A DNA stretch of 64,000 nucleotides from NCBI GenBank assembly GCA_900095095.1, contig FMBT01000444.1, positions 1 through 64,000 of the forward strand. Direction: 5' to 3'. The DNA is from Fragilariopsis cylindrus CCMP1102. Taxonomy: Eukaryota; Bacillariophyta; Bacillariophyceae; Bacillariales; Bacillariaceae. Both the position numbers and the translations under genes were made by a program. A model generated the notes under the pieces. The model was not told the origin of the DNA and did not search any database. It saw only the letters and a list, made by a program, of their open reading frames with translations. Below are positions 21,496-32,637 of this stretch, in pieces. Within the stretch, counting starts at the first letter, position 1. Every line of letters starts with the position of its first letter.

Positions 21496-23598
21496 TTATT
21501 CCTCCTTGAGTTTTTCATGGTTACTATCATACGTTGTATTTGTCGACTCTTTATCACTATGGAAATGCAAAATTTGCATTTCCCTGTTATCGTCGTTGAT
21601 TTCTTTTTCTTCTAATTTATCTTCATCTTTTCCACTCTCGTCTTGGTAGGAATAACCGAACTCGTTGCTTCTAGTCTTGTCAACTCGATATAAATAAACT
21701 TGTACTAGAAACATAAGAAATACGACATCGTCACGCAATGTCATTAAACGATGTTTAAGGGGCATTTCAATCAACCACGCAAATGCATCATCGACGAAGG
21801 TACTAAACATCTTGTACATGAACACCTTCCACGGAAGATGTGCGACACTCTTCATTCGGTAATTGACATATAGCTGTGGACAAAGGCATATAAATCCAAA
21901 CATGTAAACGGCATTGGCTAAGTTAGATATAAACCAACTGTAGACTGATTTGTATTCGTAGTGCTTTAGGGCATATACAGACCAACAAAATACCAAAGGA
22001 TAAAGTACCATAGAAAGGTTACGACATGCGATTCGGTCGTATTCCGCCGTTTGATGTTCCTGTTTCGACGAAATTTGACGTATCGTCACAAAGGGATATG
22101 TCAACGTAAACCTCGGTTGGAGGATCTTCAATACTTTCCATACCTCCACGGCAAACGATGAAAATAAACTAACCAGAATAACCCAACTCGTTCCTCCACC
22201 ATCTATCAAGTATAAAAGGATGATAAGAGAACACATCATTCTTGTAATGACTGTCGATGTTGATACACCCGATAGATTTTGTCGTCCTTTATAAAATTTA
22301 ACCTCATCACGAAACGCTAAGTAATCAAACCACATATGTAAAGATGATATAATATTTGTCAACGCAAAACGATATAGTCGTTCATCCTGTAAAAAATATC
22401 GAATTTCATCTATTTCGGACCCTCCTGCTCCTAGGAAATTCGATTCAATCATTTCAAATGCGGAATGGACTTGTCGATTAAGTGTATCGACCATAGGAGA
22501 AAGGCTCCCAAGTTTAATTTGTAGCTTAATTGGAGGTTTGTCATCTTCAAATGGTGCCAATTCTATCTGTGCACTTTGTTCCAGTGAAAGTTCATCGATA
22601 TACATCATAGGAGCATAAAAAGAACGATTCAAGGCATTTAAAATTATACCATCAGCACGCTGTAACAAGGCGTAACCACGATCTTCAGTTACAAATCGAA
22701 TTCGAATAGGTGCCCTTCCAAATTTCAGGTATGGTATCCATATGGTCGTATTATTATCATTGTTGTTTTTGTCGTTGTTGTTATTTTTGATTATCTTGAT
22801 GTTGTCAATTGTGATGTTACTAGCAGTAGAATTATCTTGTGATGCACTACTAGTTGAATCTTGAAGTGGTAACGAATTTTCATTTTCATCAGTATCGATT
22901 GTTGATGATTCTTCCGTATTCCATAGCAATCTCATTATTTGTGATGTCGGTTCACGTTTCTTGATCCGAGTAAGAAAAAAGGGCGTCATTGCTGCTATTG
23001 GTACTTGTCCCATTCTATTTCTACAACTATTACTACTACTGTCGTCCGCACATGTATCGTCGTCATCGCCATCGTCATTGTCGTCTTTGTTTGGTGTATT
23101 AAGAATCAAAAATCGAGCTTTGAGTGGTTTGACTTCAGATTCAAATTTCGATCGATGTCGTGCAAAAGCTGGTAACACAACCTCGCATTTTTGTTTGGGA
23201 TGAGATGTAGTATTCGACGTAGTATTCGACGTAGTAGTAGTAGTAGTATTTGCAGTAGTAGTACTATTGTTGTTGTTCTTTTTATTATCTGTCAAAAGTG
23301 TGGGTAGTTTTCCGCTTGTAGGAATAACTACATCAATTCGGCAAGTGTCAATTGAAAGCCATCTACCACCGCGTTGACGACTACTACTATCACCATGGAA
23401 GAATAGTTGAAGCTGAATAGTCAATTCATCACCAACACGTATCGCTGGATGGAAGCAATTATTGCTCTTTCTGCTGTCGACGCCTGATTCAATCGATGAT
23501 GAATCTTCACACGCAATACTTGGACTTGAAGCCTCGAGTAATGATCGCCATGTTAATGCTAAATACGCTAACAATAAGATAATCCATATGTACCACAT
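21496..23598 (-). CDS. CLPTM1: CLPTM1-family multi-pass membrane protein
   Basis: A single-exon 700-residue protein starting at ATG 23598. An N-terminal membrane anchor (residues 3-18) is followed by a large lumenal/extracytosolic beta-rich region with acidic and Asn-rich inserts near residues 110-190 and 240-285. From about residue 400 comes the conserved CLPTM1 block: SSLHMWFDYLAFRDEVKFY, several transmembrane helices, then MFGFICLCPQLYVNYRMKSVAHLPWK and the highly conserved FVDDAFAWLIEMP...LRDDVVFLMFLVQ..LYRVD. The family (human CLPTM1 and CLPTM1L, yeast relatives) comprises ER/plasma-membrane proteins linked to receptor trafficking and lipid scrambling. The acidic C-terminal tail is cytosolic. 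The length matches the family and no frame problem is seen. The species-specific inserts are Asn/Thr/Asp runs. Confidence 0.92.
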   Translation of the reverse strand: MWYIWIILLLAYLALTWRSLLEASSPSIACEDSSSIESGVDSRKSNNCFHPAIRVGDELTIQLQLFFHGDSSSRQRGGRWLSIDTCRIDVVIPTSGKLPTLLTDNKKNNNNSTTTANTTTTTTSNTTSNTTSHPKQKCEVVLPAFARHRSKFESEVKPLKARFLILNTPNKDDNDDGDDDDTCADDSSSNSCRNRMGQVPIAAMTPFFLTRIKKREPTSQIMRLLWNTEESSTIDTDENENSLPLQDSTSSASQDNSTASNITIDNIKIIKNNNNDKNNNDNNTTIWIPYLKFGRAPIRIRFVTEDRGYALLQRADGIILNALNRSFYAPMMYIDELSLEQSAQIELAPFEDDKPPIKLQIKLGSLSPMVDTLNRQVHSAFEMIESNFLGAGGSEIDEIRYFLQDERLYRFALTNIISSLHMWFDYLAFRDEVKFYKGRQNLSGVSTSTVITRMMCSLIILLYLIDGGGTSWVILVSLFSSFAVEVWKVLKILQPRFTLTYPFVTIRQISSKQEHQTAEYDRIACRNLSMVLYPLVFCWSVYALKHYEYKSVYSWFISNLANAVYMFGFICLCPQLYVNYRMKSVAHLPWKVFMYKMFSTFVDDAFAWLIEMPLKHRLMTLRDDVVFLMFLVQVYLYRVDKTRSNEFGYSYQDESGKDEDKLEEKEINDDNREMQILHFHSDKESTNTTYDSNHEKLKEE

Positions 23599-24455
23599 AA
23601 TAGAATATTTATTTTATACACTTTTAAACTTCAAACCGTTATTATGATAAGTTGATTACCGTACAGTAAGTACATCGTCACAGGCATGTCAGAAGTTTTA
23701 TTTTGACAAAATTTTTATTTTCAAATTTTCAAATTTAAGACGAATAAATTTGAACTCATGATAATCTCAGGGATCACGCACCCCCTCAAAACATGTATTA
23801 CCCCTCCATAATCTATCCCCCTCTTCCTATTTTAGGGGATATTGTAATACTAGAGCCATTCGGGGGACGGGAGATGACGTCACCTTTATGACCTTCTGGT
23901 CACCTTCAGAAAAGAAGAGAATTACTTCCGCGTGGCCAAAATCACCCGGAGGGAGAGTGAAAAATATCTTATTCAAACGTGCATTTCCTATGCACGGAAA
24001 CTGTGCGCATCAAGGCGCGCTTTACGTCCAGATACTGTACGGCTAGCTACTGTAGGTCAGACTAACGTTAGCAAGCAAACTTGAAGTCAAATCCTTGGTG
24101 AGTGCCGATCAATCGAAATCCTGTCAGACACGCTCTGAACTCTGAAATGTGTGTGCCAGTATCAAGGTGTTGAAGCAAAACCCAAGACGACTAAAGACGA
24201 TGGAAGAATCTCTCTCACTTGCTTGTAGCGTTCGCTTCGTGCTTCATCTGGTTTTTTCTTACCTTTATATCCATTGTTTATTTCTTTGTGTTGTTAAGAT
24301 CCGAATATACTGTACCATCGTTCCTACAATTTTCTCTAAGCTGTACTACTTTTAGATAAACTTACTAAAGTATTCGGTTCTGTAATAATATTTATATATA
24401 TAAATTATATTGTCTTGCATATCAATCAGTAAAAAAGAAATAAAAAAGATCTAAA
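23599..24455. other. Divergent intergenic region between CLPTM1 and dioxygenase genes
   Basis: The two genes start in opposite directions from this 857-bp region. It contains C-rich patches near 23780-23850, a CRE-like palindrome at 23875, TATA-like ATATATAAATTATA near 24394 and an A-rich leader just before the ATG at 24456. Confidence 0.5.
23875..23882. promoter_or_regulatory. CRE-like palindrome TGACGTCA
   Basis: A perfect eight-base CRE core, 277 bp upstream of the CLPTM1-family start and 574 bp upstream of the dioxygenase start. TGACGT elements bind bZIP factors, including diatom aureochromes and CO2/cAMP-response factors. Function at this site is inferred. Confidence 0.35.
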
Positions 24456-25760
24456 ATGAAATCTGTGGAGTCATCATCATCGTCGTCATCGTCATCATCA
24501 TCGTATGTCTTACATGTAATAGCTGTGGTAGCATTGGCATCAGCAATTGCAACAACACCCCAAGTTACTGGATTCATTCCAGGACAAAGTCTACCGGCTA
24601 ACGCTGCTGCTGCAACTAAAAGCAGCAGCAGTCATCCAAGTCAATTATGGTTGTCATCACGACCTATGGCGGCACCAATCGCCGATGTCATTTCTGCTGT
24701 TGGTTCTGGTATCGATGAAGGAGACTTTGACTTTACACCAGCAAAATCAAAGATTTTATCAGAACCAGCAATTTGGGAATATAATTTTGGTTTACAAGAT
24801 CCTGGTCTTGAAATGCCACATGGCATCGTCAAAGATGAAACGGATGCGGAAACATTTTCTATCACAGAAGAACAAATCCAAACACTAGAAAGAGATGGTG
24901 TTGTTCATATTAGCGGTGTCTTTGATGATGAATGGATTGATTACTTACGTAAGGCAACTGCACATCAAGTAGAAGAACCACATTTTTGGGCCTTTGCCGG
25001 TACGGCATCCAAACTCTATGATTACATCCAACGTAACGTCTGGCAAACAAATAGTGCCTTTGCACGATTTTATTACCATTCCGCCATGGGTCATGTATTG
25101 GCACAATGTGGCCGTACTGATGAAATTCGTGTCAGCACTGATTTACTCATGGTCAATCCCAACAAGGGATTTAAATGGCATCAAGATAATCAAAATGGAC
25201 CAATTACATGGGAGGAAGGATTAAGATTCTGGATTACGATGGATGAAACACCCAAAGACTATGGTGCACCTGTATACCTACAAGGGTCACACAGAAATGG
25301 TGTTGTCGATGAACAAGCTGTATTTGTTGATATCGACCAGGATGGATTAGAAGATTATAATAGAAAAAAATTAGAATTCCGAACGATGCCGGGTGATATG
25401 CTTATCTGGCACCCTCGTACCATCCATAAAGTGGATGGTCCAGCCGATGGAATTTGGACATCCTATCGACGTGTACTTGGTGGAACTGTTGCTAAGGGTG
25501 GTAGCATTTACCACGATAAGCGTGGTAGTGGGGGTGTTCTATCCGATCTTGGTCGGCATGGATTAGAAGATGGTAAACCATTAAAATCATCATTCTTTCC
25601 AAAAGTATACCCTAAATTTGATCATCAGGAGGCAACCGAGAGAGATTCCGGTGAGGTTGGTCGTAACGCTGCTGATATCGTATCGAAGCTGGGTGGATTA
25701 GTAACGAAAGCATCCGGTGATAGATTCAGTTCTTTCTTTCAAGTATTGGGAAGCCGATAA
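24456..25760 (+). CDS. Phytanoyl-CoA dioxygenase (PhyH)-like Fe(II)/2-oxoglutarate oxygenase
   Basis: A single-exon, 434-residue protein. The N-terminus has a Ser run, then a hydrophobic signal-like segment (about residues 17-33) and a Ser/Ala-rich stretch to about 65. This suggests entry into the secretory route or possibly a complex plastid or peroxisome-related route. The catalytic double-stranded beta helix follows: WHQDN gives the H242-x-D244 iron ligands, the distal His is H319 or H324 in LIWHPRTIHKVDG, and R338/R339 in SYRR fits the 2-oxoglutarate-binding Arg. The family hydroxylates fatty acyl or small-molecule substrates; the substrate here is unknown. There is no C-terminal PTS1. 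The gene looks intact, and the ATG follows an A-rich leader. Confidence 0.88.
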   Translation: MKSVESSSSSSSSSSSYVLHVIAVVALASAIATTPQVTGFIPGQSLPANAAAATKSSSSHPSQLWLSSRPMAAPIADVISAVGSGIDEGDFDFTPAKSKILSEPAIWEYNFGLQDPGLEMPHGIVKDETDAETFSITEEQIQTLERDGVVHISGVFDDEWIDYLRKATAHQVEEPHFWAFAGTASKLYDYIQRNVWQTNSAFARFYYHSAMGHVLAQCGRTDEIRVSTDLLMVNPNKGFKWHQDNQNGPITWEEGLRFWITMDETPKDYGAPVYLQGSHRNGVVDEQAVFVDIDQDGLEDYNRKKLEFRTMPGDMLIWHPRTIHKVDGPADGIWTSYRRVLGGTVAKGGSIYHDKRGSGGVLSDLGRHGLEDGKPLKSSFFPKVYPKFDHQEATERDSGEVGRNAADIVSKLGGLVTKASGDRFSSFFQVLGSR

Positions 25761-26389
25761 AAATAGCTTCAGCAGCCTACCACACATAACCGTTGATGTG
25801 TGATGTGACTGATAGATAAGCTTTGTATAATATATAATAAGAAATAAAGGACTAGTTAAACTTATAAATAGGTTTTTAAGTGCAAACTACAATACTCCTC
25901 AACTTTTCTTCCTGGTAGTAGGTTAGTAGTTTGGTGTTATTTTGAGTTGCATACAGCATTCAAGATACAGTAGATTAAGGAAATTATATTCATAGAATAC
26001 TGTATTTATTACATTATATCATGATCCCTACTGAAACAATTCATTTATCTTATTTTTTAATTGGCAGCAAAGCAGCACTCACACCGCCATGCAGAGTCAG
26101 TCTGTCAATCTCCAGGTGAGACTGGTGCGTTGTTACTAATTCCATCTCATTTAATTTAATTCAATTTAGCAGTAAAACGAAACACTTTAATTTGTGAATC
26201 AGCAATCATTCTATCATTTCATGTTGCATATATAGTACAGCACATACACATATTTTCTAATTGATACTATAAAAAGTATTTCTAGTTTTCTTTAGTATTG
26301 AATAGTAGTAGAGCTATATTTGTATCATAATATGTTAGAATACGCATATTATTTGGATAAATGATCGGCAGGAGTGCTAGGTGAGAAAA
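25761..26389. other. Intergenic (convergent 3' ends)
   Basis: Shared 3' flank of the dioxygenase (+) and Sec7 (-) genes. Polyadenylation-like AATAAA-type words occur near 25839. No other feature is seen. Confidence 0.5.
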
Positions 26390-29300
26390 TTAGATCAAGT
26401 GGGGTGGAAGAGGATTACCAATAGCCTTTTTCCATTCATCGTCTAAAGCTGGTATTTCTCCAATCAATTTCCACGTCTCGACACTGATACTATCATCTGG
26501 GCCTGCAGATTCCTCCTCTGGTGAGGCTTTCAGTACATCGTAGCTGACCAAGACCATAACAACATTTTGGAGATGTTCTATCGTCAACACGTTCGTAGAT
26601 TTAATCATTTGACTTCTTATCGGTGACATTGGACCCATATCCGAAGGGTTCTCTTCTGCTGTGGAATTTTCATTTAGTATTTCCTTGATTACGTTTAGGG
26701 TAGGTATCCACATTCCCATAAGCAATGAAGGATCCTCCTCGTTAATAATAATTTTCATGTGATGCCGTAATGGTTTGAAGATGAGGCTTACGCACAATTC
26801 CACCTCAACCATCATGGCATCCAATTGGTCGGCATGTTTTATACTTTTTCCAAGTTCAATAATACGCTGTCCAGCGAGTGGAATGCACATATTTCCTAAC
26901 ACTTCACAGAGAATTTTTACAGGTATTAGACCTGCTCGTTTGTCCAAGAAGTAGTCTGTCAACATAGAAAGTGCGTGTTGTCGAACGTCCTAGAAAGAAG
27001 AAAGAGAGAAAGAGGCGATGCGGTGAGTTTTTTCATCACTTTGATACTAATTCCCAAAAACTCAACCAAAACGACAAACATACAAGATATGTATTTATAA
27101 ACAACCCTAAACAAGGTGGATCAAACTTACCGGGTTGACACTCAATCTAGAGGCATTGGCAACGTTTTCGATGACAGGTAACCAATTTTTCTTCCAAAAT
27201 GAATCCCGATCATCTTCCGTATATTGGGAATCTCCTTCGTTTGCAATTGCAGCATCTTCAAGCGAGTTACATAGTACTTGAAGCAAATCAAGACCAGCAA
27301 TACTCAACTTGGGACAGTTCCTTCTATCGCCAGTAATAACGAGCATATTAATGCAGCCACCAATAGCGGGAGGCGCTTGAGTTTTTGATTCGGATACGTT
27401 CAATAGGTAGTGAAGTGATCGATACGCCTGTATTGACGGATCGTCATCGGCCAAACTAATGGTATGTCCGACTTGTGTTGAAGATACAGGTGGAAGACAT
27501 GAACCGCGATGTACACTCCACCGAACCAATGATAGAATGCCATTCCAGCCTTTTTCTGATAGCATACAAGAATCATCAACACACCTAGTGATCCGCCTAA
27601 TCCCTTCTGAAATATGACGATCCAAGATATCAAGGAGGCATTTCTTCTTTGGATCTTCGAGACATGAATCTAAAAGGGACCAGGTAGATAAAACATCATT
27701 CGCAATCTCCCCCCTTTTCATGGAGAAGCAGGAAATTCTTAATAGTCCAGTAATACTCTTCTCAATAGATCCATTCATCCTAGACACTAGCTCCTGATCG
27801 CTCTCGACAAACGTCTTCGATAAAGATTCGAGCCTATTGTAGTAGTGCTTGCTCAAATGATTGTGCCAAAGCATGGTCAGACGATTCCTATTTCTCAAAG
27901 CAATTTCGCATATCAACACTTCAGCAAATGTCTCTGATGCAGGAGATAATGGGTACTCCGCTGCTTGCTTATGTTCAGATTCAACGCCATCATTAGTGCT
28001 TGACTGTGAGGTCAGGCAGATGAGGGCTTCCACGATATTGCAAAGACCTTTATCGTCCATAAACCTGCTGTCTGAAACCAGTCCTGTAAAATCACAACAA
28101 TTAGACAATCGTTTGCGTACTCTTGCGCGAGGTGAAATCTGAGTTCTACGTGTATCGTCAACTCTCTCAAGACCGGTGACTGGCGTTTCACGTTGCTGAT
28201 TTATAATCATATCCTCTTGAATTAACTGATTTTCAAATTGTCTACCGTGACTTAGTTGATTACCAGTACGCACGGCAAAATCTATGGCACTGCTCTCTTT
28301 ACCTTCAGCATGTGCGAACGTTTCGTCTTCGTCGTCGCTTGGAGCAATATCATCCCAAACAAGAAGATCTTCTTTTCCGTGAATTGTACGAACCACATCA
28401 ATAGTAGACGGATCTTTGGCCTCTTCCAAAATAGGATCTTCTACACTGCCGAAAAGCGCTCGACCAAATGATGCAAACATACCTCCACTGGATCTAGTTG
28501 CATTTGGTCCGTCTTCGTCTTTCTTGAGAAGTTGCATCGTCCAATCGCGACGGCTTCCATCCCTTAAAAGATCAGGATCACTTTCTTTGAGAAGACCCCT
28601 GCCCTTTCTTGACACGCCCCCACCAAGCATTTTAAGGTCTCGTAGTTCAAAGATCATGGACCAGATGTATTTCCACCCTTCCTCATCAATTTCGCTGTTC
28701 GCATCACGAACCATATTCAAGGCAACAATAACTGCGCCTTGAGCCTCGACAGAATTAGCAAATGCCCCAGACCTACCCGCAGCATTTAAGGAATAATTGA
28801 GAAGACCTGAACATCTACAAACATACTTGAAAATGTTGCAAAAAATGTCGTTTCGACCTATTTGTCGAACACCAGAGAGCATTTCCCATGCAATGTCCAT
28901 ACCAAGACGAGCGCCTTGGGCACTGTGCATACCGGTAGATCCAGCATCGCCTGATGCTCCGCTAGGATTTCTATTGTTAGAAACAGGATCTTTGACTCCC
29001 CATAGGGCGCTAATCGACGACATGATAGGCATCCACACTTGTTCTAGGACTAACTCTGAAAGATCCTCAGCATCACATGAGCTCAGCATTTCATCAGGAT
29101 GTAAGTCATCATCGGCAGAGCCCCTCAGTACGTCCTTCCAACGCTCAACCGTCATGGATCCATCTGCACCTTCACCTTCGGTTTTGATTTCTTCCTCGCG
29201 TATACTGTCATAAATCGCCACAAGATATTCCTTAGGTAACTCCTTTCCAGGTTCTGTGATATCTCTTCCGTAGTCAGTATTGTACTTAACAAAATCAGAT

Positions 29301-31967
29301 TTTTTCATCCTTCGATCTTCTCTGATATTGTCATTGTGTTGATCAGTATTGAGCATAATAATACTGAAAGACAACAAAAAAGCGACATCAGCGGCTCTCT
29401 TCGGATCGTCCGAAAACAATTTCATACCCCCTTTCAAACTTTCTTCGCAGAGATTCCCACATGAATCTGCGAAGGCTTGGAGGATGCGGTCAATCTGCTG
29501 GGCTTCACCAGGGAGTCGAAAGCAAGCTAAAAACATGCGTAGCCCATCTAACAAGGACTGGCGATCAAAATGAAAAAGAGAACAGAATGATTCCAATACT
29601 TCTTTGTGAAACCAATCCCTCTCCCATACTTTTGGTGACTTGCCCGCAACCGCCGGTTTCCCGAGTTCTCCTAAGTAGATTCCCACTTGTTTCTTGTCCA
29701 AACCGACCACTAACCCATTGCGTAGAAAGGAAGCAATACTTCGCGGGGTGACAGGCTCGGCAATAATTCCAGATTCGACAAGAAATGCGATTCCTTTACT
29801 CGATTTGGCGTTGAAGAGATGAGCTGCCTTCCTCAGAAGGCGCTTTTTCGATTTGATATTTCTCAAGTGATGCGAGGAAGAAATGCGATTCAAATCAGAA
29901 AATGATTGGGGAGCTGGGGAAACAATTGTTTTCATGATTGAATCACGATTACGACGTTCCTCCTTTGTGGATTCACTTGGATGATCGTCTTGAAAGAGAC
30001 ACTTCATACTACCAATAATGCAATCGGCGCATAATTCCTTCAGATGGGGAGGAACCTTTCTCCATGTCTCAGCAGCATTATCATTATCTCCAACCGTTGT
30101 TTCACTAGGCGCGGAAGCTTGATTTTCAGAACTAGTCGGTGTTTTCGTGTCACCGGTGTTGTTGTTGCTGTTAAGTAGTGATTCCCCGCCATGCAACGAT
30201 ACTTCCATGATATCTCCTTCTTCGTCAACTTTAGAGCCTATACAGCGGGTTAAATCGATCATTAAGCCAACTGCCACATCGGATCGTCGAATATTACAAT
30301 CATATGTAGCAAAAAGTGTTTCCAAACACCCTCCACCTCCTACTGCCACAGTTTGACGATTATCGTGAAGGCACATAATTTCCACTAGTGATTCCAGAAT
30401 GATTTCTATTCCGGAATCAAAAACATAATTTGCATGAAAAGTCATAGAATCAGTCGGATTGAGACGCTTCCGTAAAAGAGCCAGTGCCCGTTGATAAAAT
30501 CCTGAAAAAATGGCCTCAAACTGTGGGATCAAGTGTTTCCGCAAATTCACACTAGTCCACAACGTTGACAACGTGGAACATATTTCTGATAGAACTTCGA
30601 GCGAGATAAATCCTGGAGCGATATTGGCGTTATCTTGGTAAGCCCAAATAGCTTGTCCTGTTAGGAGTAAGCTCAAACATAAATCATCTTGAACGATTTG
30701 TAATAGACCCCGTTCCTCATCTGGAGAGGCCGAAGCCGCCGCTTCATTCAATGTTTCACTCCCTACATCTTTCAAGCCATATTTGAGTGCACATCTTGTC
30801 AATCTCAAGCATAAGACACGTGTGGCATCATGCGCCGTCTGTGCTTCTCTTGATGATTCATCGTCACCGCCTACCAATGGTGTATGTAATAGCTGATTGA
30901 CCAAAAATTCCAAAATAAGCCGTCCCGCTGGATCGTTCAAATCATCTAGATCTTCAAATACAGTGCGCACAATAGCTGTCAGAACATCTTCGAAATGGTA
31001 ACACAGTGCAGGGGAATGGACGAATGTATTACGAGTTACAAAAACTGTGTTAAAGGCATCCATGAGTGTTTCAATTTGAATCGATCGCCGATCGATCGTT
31101 ACCATCAATGATAGTAAATCAGCAATGGCCATTTCAACGGCTTCATCTGCACCTGCATCGGTTTGTTCAAATTTGCAATTCAAAACACCCTTTGTGAAAG
31201 GTTCCATGACAACTCCAAAGCCAGGTTGAGGTACAAGCTTCCACCAGTCACATTGAGACTGTTCCGTTCCAATAGTCTGTGCAAGGCTCGTAATGCGACC
31301 AGCGTATGAGGTCCAGCTGCTCTAGGATCCATAACTACAGCCAAGAATGGACGAGCGTATGGTCCAACATCTTGATGTTGCGGAACTACGGGGACCGGTG
31401 CCTGCTGTTGTTGCTGACGCTGCTGTTGTGTTTGCGATCGATGTCCGTGAGGTGATTCAACGAAGACGGTACTACTCCCCTCCTCCGAGCGACTATCCTC
31501 GTAGCCTTGAGGTGGAATGGGTTGTTCTGTTGTAGTTGTTGGGCTGGTACTACCTCCAGTACCACTATCACTGCCGCCGTCACTGCTGACGGGTGGATCC
31601 AACCCGCAATGGCCAAAGGGGACAAAGGTGGTACTAATGTGCTGCTATTCGATTGGTTTAAGTATCCGTAACTATCATTACCAGAGAAGGAGTTGTTGTT
31701 AATATCTGTCGCCAAAATTGACATGTCGTTTGATAATATCGTCTTGACTCTGTGACGTAAATCAGTCAAATCTTGTGCAAGATCTCCTCGAGCTACGTTC
31801 GGAGGTCCTCCCCGTAACGATGTCAAGACGACCCGTGTTTCTTCGCATAAATGACGGGCCGATTCTAAAATATTGTCTATGTTATCATCGTTGTGTACGT
31901 CGGCGACTGGTGCGACTGATGTTGCCGATGTGGAACTACCATGATGAAGATGTGAAGAGTCATTCAT
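26390..31967 (-). CDS. Sec7-domain ARF guanine nucleotide exchange factor, GBF1/GNOM type
   Basis: A large Golgi/ER ARF-GEF that loads GTP on ARF GTPases for coat assembly. The N-terminal part from ATG 31967 includes Gln/Pro-rich linkers, then PFLAVVMDPRAAGPHTLVALRALHRLLE, matching the DCB region of GBF1/GNOM. The Sec7 domain (about 29150-29750) carries FRLPGEAQ with the catalytic Glu and NTDQHN. HUS/HDS-like helical regions follow. One clear intron joins 27131 (GTAAGT donor) to 26989 in phase 0; the last exon has 200 codons including the stop. Two frame changes near 31210-31270 and 31600-31610 each have the sign of one missing base (GGG and TT runs), so the reading needs three frames. This looks like sequence error, since the domains are well kept. 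About 1,800 residues are expected. It is head-to-head with RPN1. Confidence 0.88.
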
Positions 31968-32637
31968 CGTTTTTCTTTTTAGCTCACGCTATAACTTAAC
32001 GTCTACAATGAGATGTATACTTTGTTGAGACTCCTTGATTCCTTCGTCGGTAGGACTGGCTGGTGTGAACTATCGAACTTACAGCCGCAGTACCTGTGTA
32101 CTTCCTAGATGGCCTTGCTTTTCTCGATACAAGTAGGACTTTTAAACTTCCTGTTGTGCTTTTAAGGAAGAAATTATCGTAGGTATGTGATTTTAATAAT
32201 ACTGGGTATCGAAATGAACGACAAGTGAGTTTGTGTTTTGTAGTGCAATGCATTATTCAATTATGGTCATCATTATTCTTCCTTCTTGTTATTATTTTGA
32301 AGAAAATTGAGCTAAAACTAAATTTTCTCCTCCCCCTAAAACTAATCCGTGATCAGATTCGAAAATCCAGTCCCGTACAATAATTGCATCTCTTTATTTC
32401 GGCAACATTCTTTCAGCATCCATGCGAGCTACCGTGTAAAATATGAAAGCAGTACAGTAACAAAGTCGACAAAGCACGAAGCATTTTGAAATTTGGCTCT
32501 TTTATTATCATTGATAAGTTTTCACCGAGACAATAATATATCTACAATAAATAATTGACCAACCTTCAAACCAAACTACTTTGTAACGTATATTTATCGT
32601 AATTTTGGGAAGAGATACAACAAGTATTTAATAGAAG
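31968..32637. other. Divergent intergenic region between Sec7 gene and RPN1
   Basis: 670 bp between the two start codons, likely holding both promoters. AT-rich, with ATATAT near 32538 and poly-A-rich words before the ATG at 32638. Confidence 0.5.
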
